A program made the position numbers and the translations under genes. The notes beneath the pieces are model-generated. The model was not told the origin of the DNA, did no database searches, and saw only the letters and a program-made list of their open reading frames with translations. Below, one piece after another: positions 5,981 through 8,006 of a stretch of 8,006 bases of DNA. The first letter of the stretch is position 1. Each line of letters opens with the position of its first letter. The stretch is from assembly GCA_035275625.1 (NCBI GenBank), contig DATEMK010000128.1, forward strand, positions 1 through 8,006, read 5' to 3'. Origin of the DNA: DATEMK01 sp035275625 (GTDB taxonomy: Bacteria > Bacteroidota > Bacteroidia > AKYH767-A > OLB10).

Positions 5981-7300
5981 ATGGCACTTGATATTTTCAT
6001 CACCTTTCTCCTGGTTTTTATGAATGGATTTTTTGTTGCGGCAGAATTTGCCATTGTAAAAGTACGCGTTTCGCAACTCGACATCCAGGTGCAGAAAGGT
6101 AATCATTTTGCTAAATTAGGAAAGCACATCGTTTCTCATCTTGACGGATACCTTGCTGCCACACAATTAGGAATTACATTGGCAAGTTTGGGTTTGGGCT
6201 GGATTGGCGAGCCCGTAGTTTCAAAATTAATAATTGGAATAATGCATCTTTTAAATCTGGATATAACTGAAAAGTTGGCCCACCAGATTGCTTTGCCAGT
6301 TGCCTTTGCCATTATCACAGTATTACATATTATTTTCGGAGAGCTTGCGCCAAAATCAATCGCTATTCAGCGTTCTGAAGGGACTACGCTTGCTATTGCT
6401 TATCCCCTGCAGTTTTTTTACATCATTTTCAAACCTTTTATCTGGATGCTAAACGGTTTTGCAAATGTTATTTTAAAGATGCTTGGTATTTCTTCAGTAC
6501 ATGGAACTGAAGTTCACAGCAGCGAAGAGCTAAGATATTTGATGAGGCAGGGTAAAGAAAGCGGCACGATTGAAGAATCAAATTATAACATAATTAAAAA
6601 TGCTTTTGATTTTTCACAGCGCACTGCCAAACAGGTAATGATTCCCCGGATAAATGTGGTGGCCATTAATTTAAATGAGTTTAATGAATCTGTCCTCGAT
6701 AAAATTATTGAAGAAAGTTATTCCAGGATACCGGTGTATGAAGCTTCTTTTGATAATGTTGCCGGAGTGGTTTACCTGAAAGACATTTTGTTAAAAATAC
6801 GAAAAAGTGAAAAAATAAATATCCGTGAAATCATGCGCCCTGTCATGATGATACCGGAAAGCAAAAGAATAGGCGCTTTATTAAAAGAATTTCAAATCAA
6901 GCACCAGCAAATTGCAATTGTGTTAAATGAGTACGGTGGAACGAAAGGCATTATTACAATGGAAGATTTACTGGAAGAGCTGGTAGGCGAAATACAGGAT
7001 GAATACGATGCCGAAACACCCATAGTGGAGAAAATTAATGACAAAGCTTTTAATGTGATTGCATCTGCTTCTCTTGACGATATAAATGATTTTCTTTCCC
7101 ACCCTCTCAAAAAAGGTCATGATTATGAATCGTTAGCCGGAAAGCTTATTCACAAATTTGGCAGAATACCCAACACCAACGACAGGATTATTTTTGATGA
7201 ATATGAATTTACAATTCTCAAAAAAATAAAAAGCACTATCATATTAGTACAGCTACGTGATTTAAAGGAGTATAACACATCCCAGGACATTTCATCTTAA
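5981..7300 (+). CDS. CNNM/CorC-family (hemolysin-like) membrane protein with DUF21, paired CBS and CorC_HlyC domains
   Basis: The 439-residue inner-membrane protein belongs to the CNNM/CorC/MpfA group, whose members are linked to Mg2+ (sometimes Co2+) efflux or tolerance; 'hemolysin' is a legacy name. Domains in order are an N-terminal DUF21 membrane domain (about 1-175) with the signature NGFFVAAEFAIVKVR near residue 15 and GELAPKS at 120-126, a CBS pair (about 205-340), and a CorC_HlyC domain (about 350-432). The CBS pair is marked by VMIPR (219-223), YSRIPVYE (247-254) and NEYGGTKGIITMEDLLEEL (316-334). Length and order are complete for the family. The ATG at 5981 begins directly with the first transmembrane helix, as in homologues. 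It is separated from the efflux locus by 199 bases and is probably its own transcription unit. The exact ion and direction of transport are not determinable here. Confidence 0.93.
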   Translation: MALDIFITFLLVFMNGFFVAAEFAIVKVRVSQLDIQVQKGNHFAKLGKHIVSHLDGYLAATQLGITLASLGLGWIGEPVVSKLIIGIMHLLNLDITEKLAHQIALPVAFAIITVLHIIFGELAPKSIAIQRSEGTTLAIAYPLQFFYIIFKPFIWMLNGFANVILKMLGISSVHGTEVHSSEELRYLMRQGKESGTIEESNYNIIKNAFDFSQRTAKQVMIPRINVVAINLNEFNESVLDKIIEESYSRIPVYEASFDNVAGVVYLKDILLKIRKSEKINIREIMRPVMMIPESKRIGALLKEFQIKHQQIAIVLNEYGGTKGIITMEDLLEELVGEIQDEYDAETPIVEKINDKAFNVIASASLDDINDFLSHPLKKGHDYESLAGKLIHKFGRIPNTNDRIIFDEYEFTILKKIKSTIILVQLRDLKEYNTSQDISS

Positions 7301-7377
7301 AAGATGCACAAATTGAAAGAATTTAATCTATGGATCCCGCAGGCAGTGGAATTAGCAGGAGTAGTATCAGAAAAACA
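7301..7377. other. Convergent intergenic gap
   Basis: The 77-base gap lies between the CNNM stop and the stop of the minus-strand gene. A small inverted repeat, CATCT-taaa-AGATG (7293-7306), spans the CNNM stop codon but has no T-tract. No good bidirectional terminator was identified, although one would be expected between convergent genes. Confidence 0.4.
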
Positions 7378-7800
7378 TTATTCTGTGGATTCCCAGACTT
7401 TTTCGGAATCAGAAGCATTCTTAAAATCACCTTTCATTGCTTTTAATCCATAGCGTTCACGGGTTATTTCATCTTTTGTACGTTTACCCAATTTTTTCAT
7501 TATTGCCAATGGCGGACTCCATCCTGTCAGAGCCTGTTCAGCCATAACAACCGCAGCGGCAGCAGAAAGTATTAACCATTTTTTACTTACAAATGCTCCC
7601 AATAAAGCACCAGAAAGAGTGACTAAAGCGGCATTTAATAGTAGCGTTCGTTCGGCATCCCATTCCTGGTCAAGTTCCACAATGCGATCTGTTTTAGCCT
7701 GTCGCCCTTTATGCCCATATTCATGCAATGGTGAACGGGATTCAGCTGATGCTTCTCTTTCGTTTGATGGTCTGTGTTTTTTTTCTGTTGTGTTTTCCAT
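7378..7800 (-). CDS. Small membrane protein with two predicted helices, resembling DUF2892/YgaP-type proteins
   Basis: The frame encodes 140 residues from the ATG at 7798-7800. A nine-residue extension to a TTG at 7825-7827 is possible but less likely, because the extension is AT-rich leader-like sequence. Residues 1-50 are charged and hydrophilic (ENTTEKKHRPSNEREASAES and following). They are followed by two hydrophobic stretches, about 53-71 (LLLNAALVTLSGALLGAFV) and 75-92 (WLILSAAAAVVMAEQALT). The tail is basic, with GWSPPLAIMKKLGKRTKDEI (93-112) and ERYGLKAMKGDF (115-126). The layout of helix pair, G-W-x-P-P, basic helix and E-R-Y-x-L-K-A-x-x-G-D-F resembles a group of small inner-membrane proteins annotated as DUF2892/YgaP-like, in which I recall Cys where this protein has Ser95. 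Function is unknown. It is transcribed convergently to the CNNM gene, so no operon partner is visible. Confidence 0.75.
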   Translation of the reverse strand: MENTTEKKHRPSNEREASAESRSPLHEYGHKGRQAKTDRIVELDQEWDAERTLLLNAALVTLSGALLGAFVSKKWLILSAAAAVVMAEQALTGWSPPLAIMKKLGKRTKDEITRERYGLKAMKGDFKNASDSEKVWESTE

Positions 7801-8006
7801 AAAATAAATTTTTAATATTTCTATCAAAAGAATGTGCCATTACACGCCTTCACATTTTACCCATTTTTAATTTCAGGGAGTAAAGATCATGCTGCGCAGT
7901 GCATTATGACTAAAAACAATTAGTGATGTTAAAATATTAAATGAGGCTTTATTTCCCCTGATTCCGGGTATTCGTCTCTGGCATCAATTTTAATTTATAG
8001 CATTAT
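7801..8006. other. Upstream region of the minus-strand gene; no further gene supported
   Basis: These 206 bases are AT-rich and should contain the promoter of the minus-strand membrane-protein gene, but no clear TAnnTTTG/TTG pair was found. An 8-bp palindrome CTGCGCAG occurs near 7894. A minus-strand frame near the right edge gives a short coding-looking tail (DARDEYPESGEIKPHLIF) but has an in-frame stop a few codons earlier and no start, so it is not called. Confidence 0.4.

Noticed and set aside
7293..7306. Inverted repeat CATCT-taaa-AGATG at the CNNM stop as a terminator
   Set aside because: The stem is only five AT-rich pairs with no following T-tract, so it is too weak to call an intrinsic terminator.
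7304..7453. Plus-strand frame of 49 codons starting three bases after the CNNM stop (MHKLKEFNLWIPQAVELAG and following)
   Set aside because: It overlaps the 3' end of the better-supported minus-strand gene, has no recognisable domain and is short. It could be a gene remnant but nothing positive supports that.
7938..8006. Minus-strand coding-looking tail DARDEYPESGEIKPHLIF near the right edge
   Set aside because: An in-frame stop lies a few codons upstream and no start codon is present, so it cannot be called a gene end from this window.

Overview
The window looks like a chromosomal segment from a member of the Bacteroidota. It is AT-rich, its starts lack Shine-Dalgarno sequences, it carries a Bacteroidota-style four-helix-bundle (S23/IVS-type) gene, the outer-membrane protein signal peptide ends in Gly-Asn-Ala|Gln, and the intergenic DNA contains TTCAACA-type 7-bp repeat arrays. 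No rRNA, tRNA, CRISPR array, transposase or integrase was recognised.

Positions 1-5781 hold a tripartite heavy-metal efflux locus read on the + strand. The order is the 3' part of a CusB/CzcB-type periplasmic adaptor (1-540, cut by the window edge), a four-helix-bundle gene (589-936), a CusA/CzcA-type HME-RND pump (973-4119), a TolC-family outer-membrane channel (4116-5348, ATGA overlap with the pump), and a small exported heavy-metal-associated (HMA) domain protein (5413-5781). The adaptor, pump and channel would form an envelope-spanning cation exporter, and the HMA protein probably binds or delivers metal in the periplasm. The pump does not appear to have the Cu/Ag methionine triad of E. 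coli CusA, so the exported metal cannot be named.

The most unusual structure is the block between the adaptor and the pump. The four-helix-bundle gene is unrelated to metal efflux and is bracketed by 7-bp-periodic arrays in opposite orientation. The arrays contain a 19-bp imperfect inverted repeat (17 of 19 matching; 544-562 and 934-952), so the block looks like a compact 409-bp cassette inserted in the operon. The right array runs to within one base of the pump start codon. A third array of the same repeat (4160-4197) lies inside the signal-peptide coding region of the channel gene and is translated as part of it.

Positions 5782-5980 are a gene-free spacer with a weak promoter candidate. 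They are followed by a stand-alone CNNM/CorC-type membrane protein with CBS domains (5981-7300). A convergent minus-strand gene (7378-7800) encodes a small two-helix membrane protein of uncertain family. The last 206 bases (7801-8006) hold the upstream region of that gene and no further gene that I can support.
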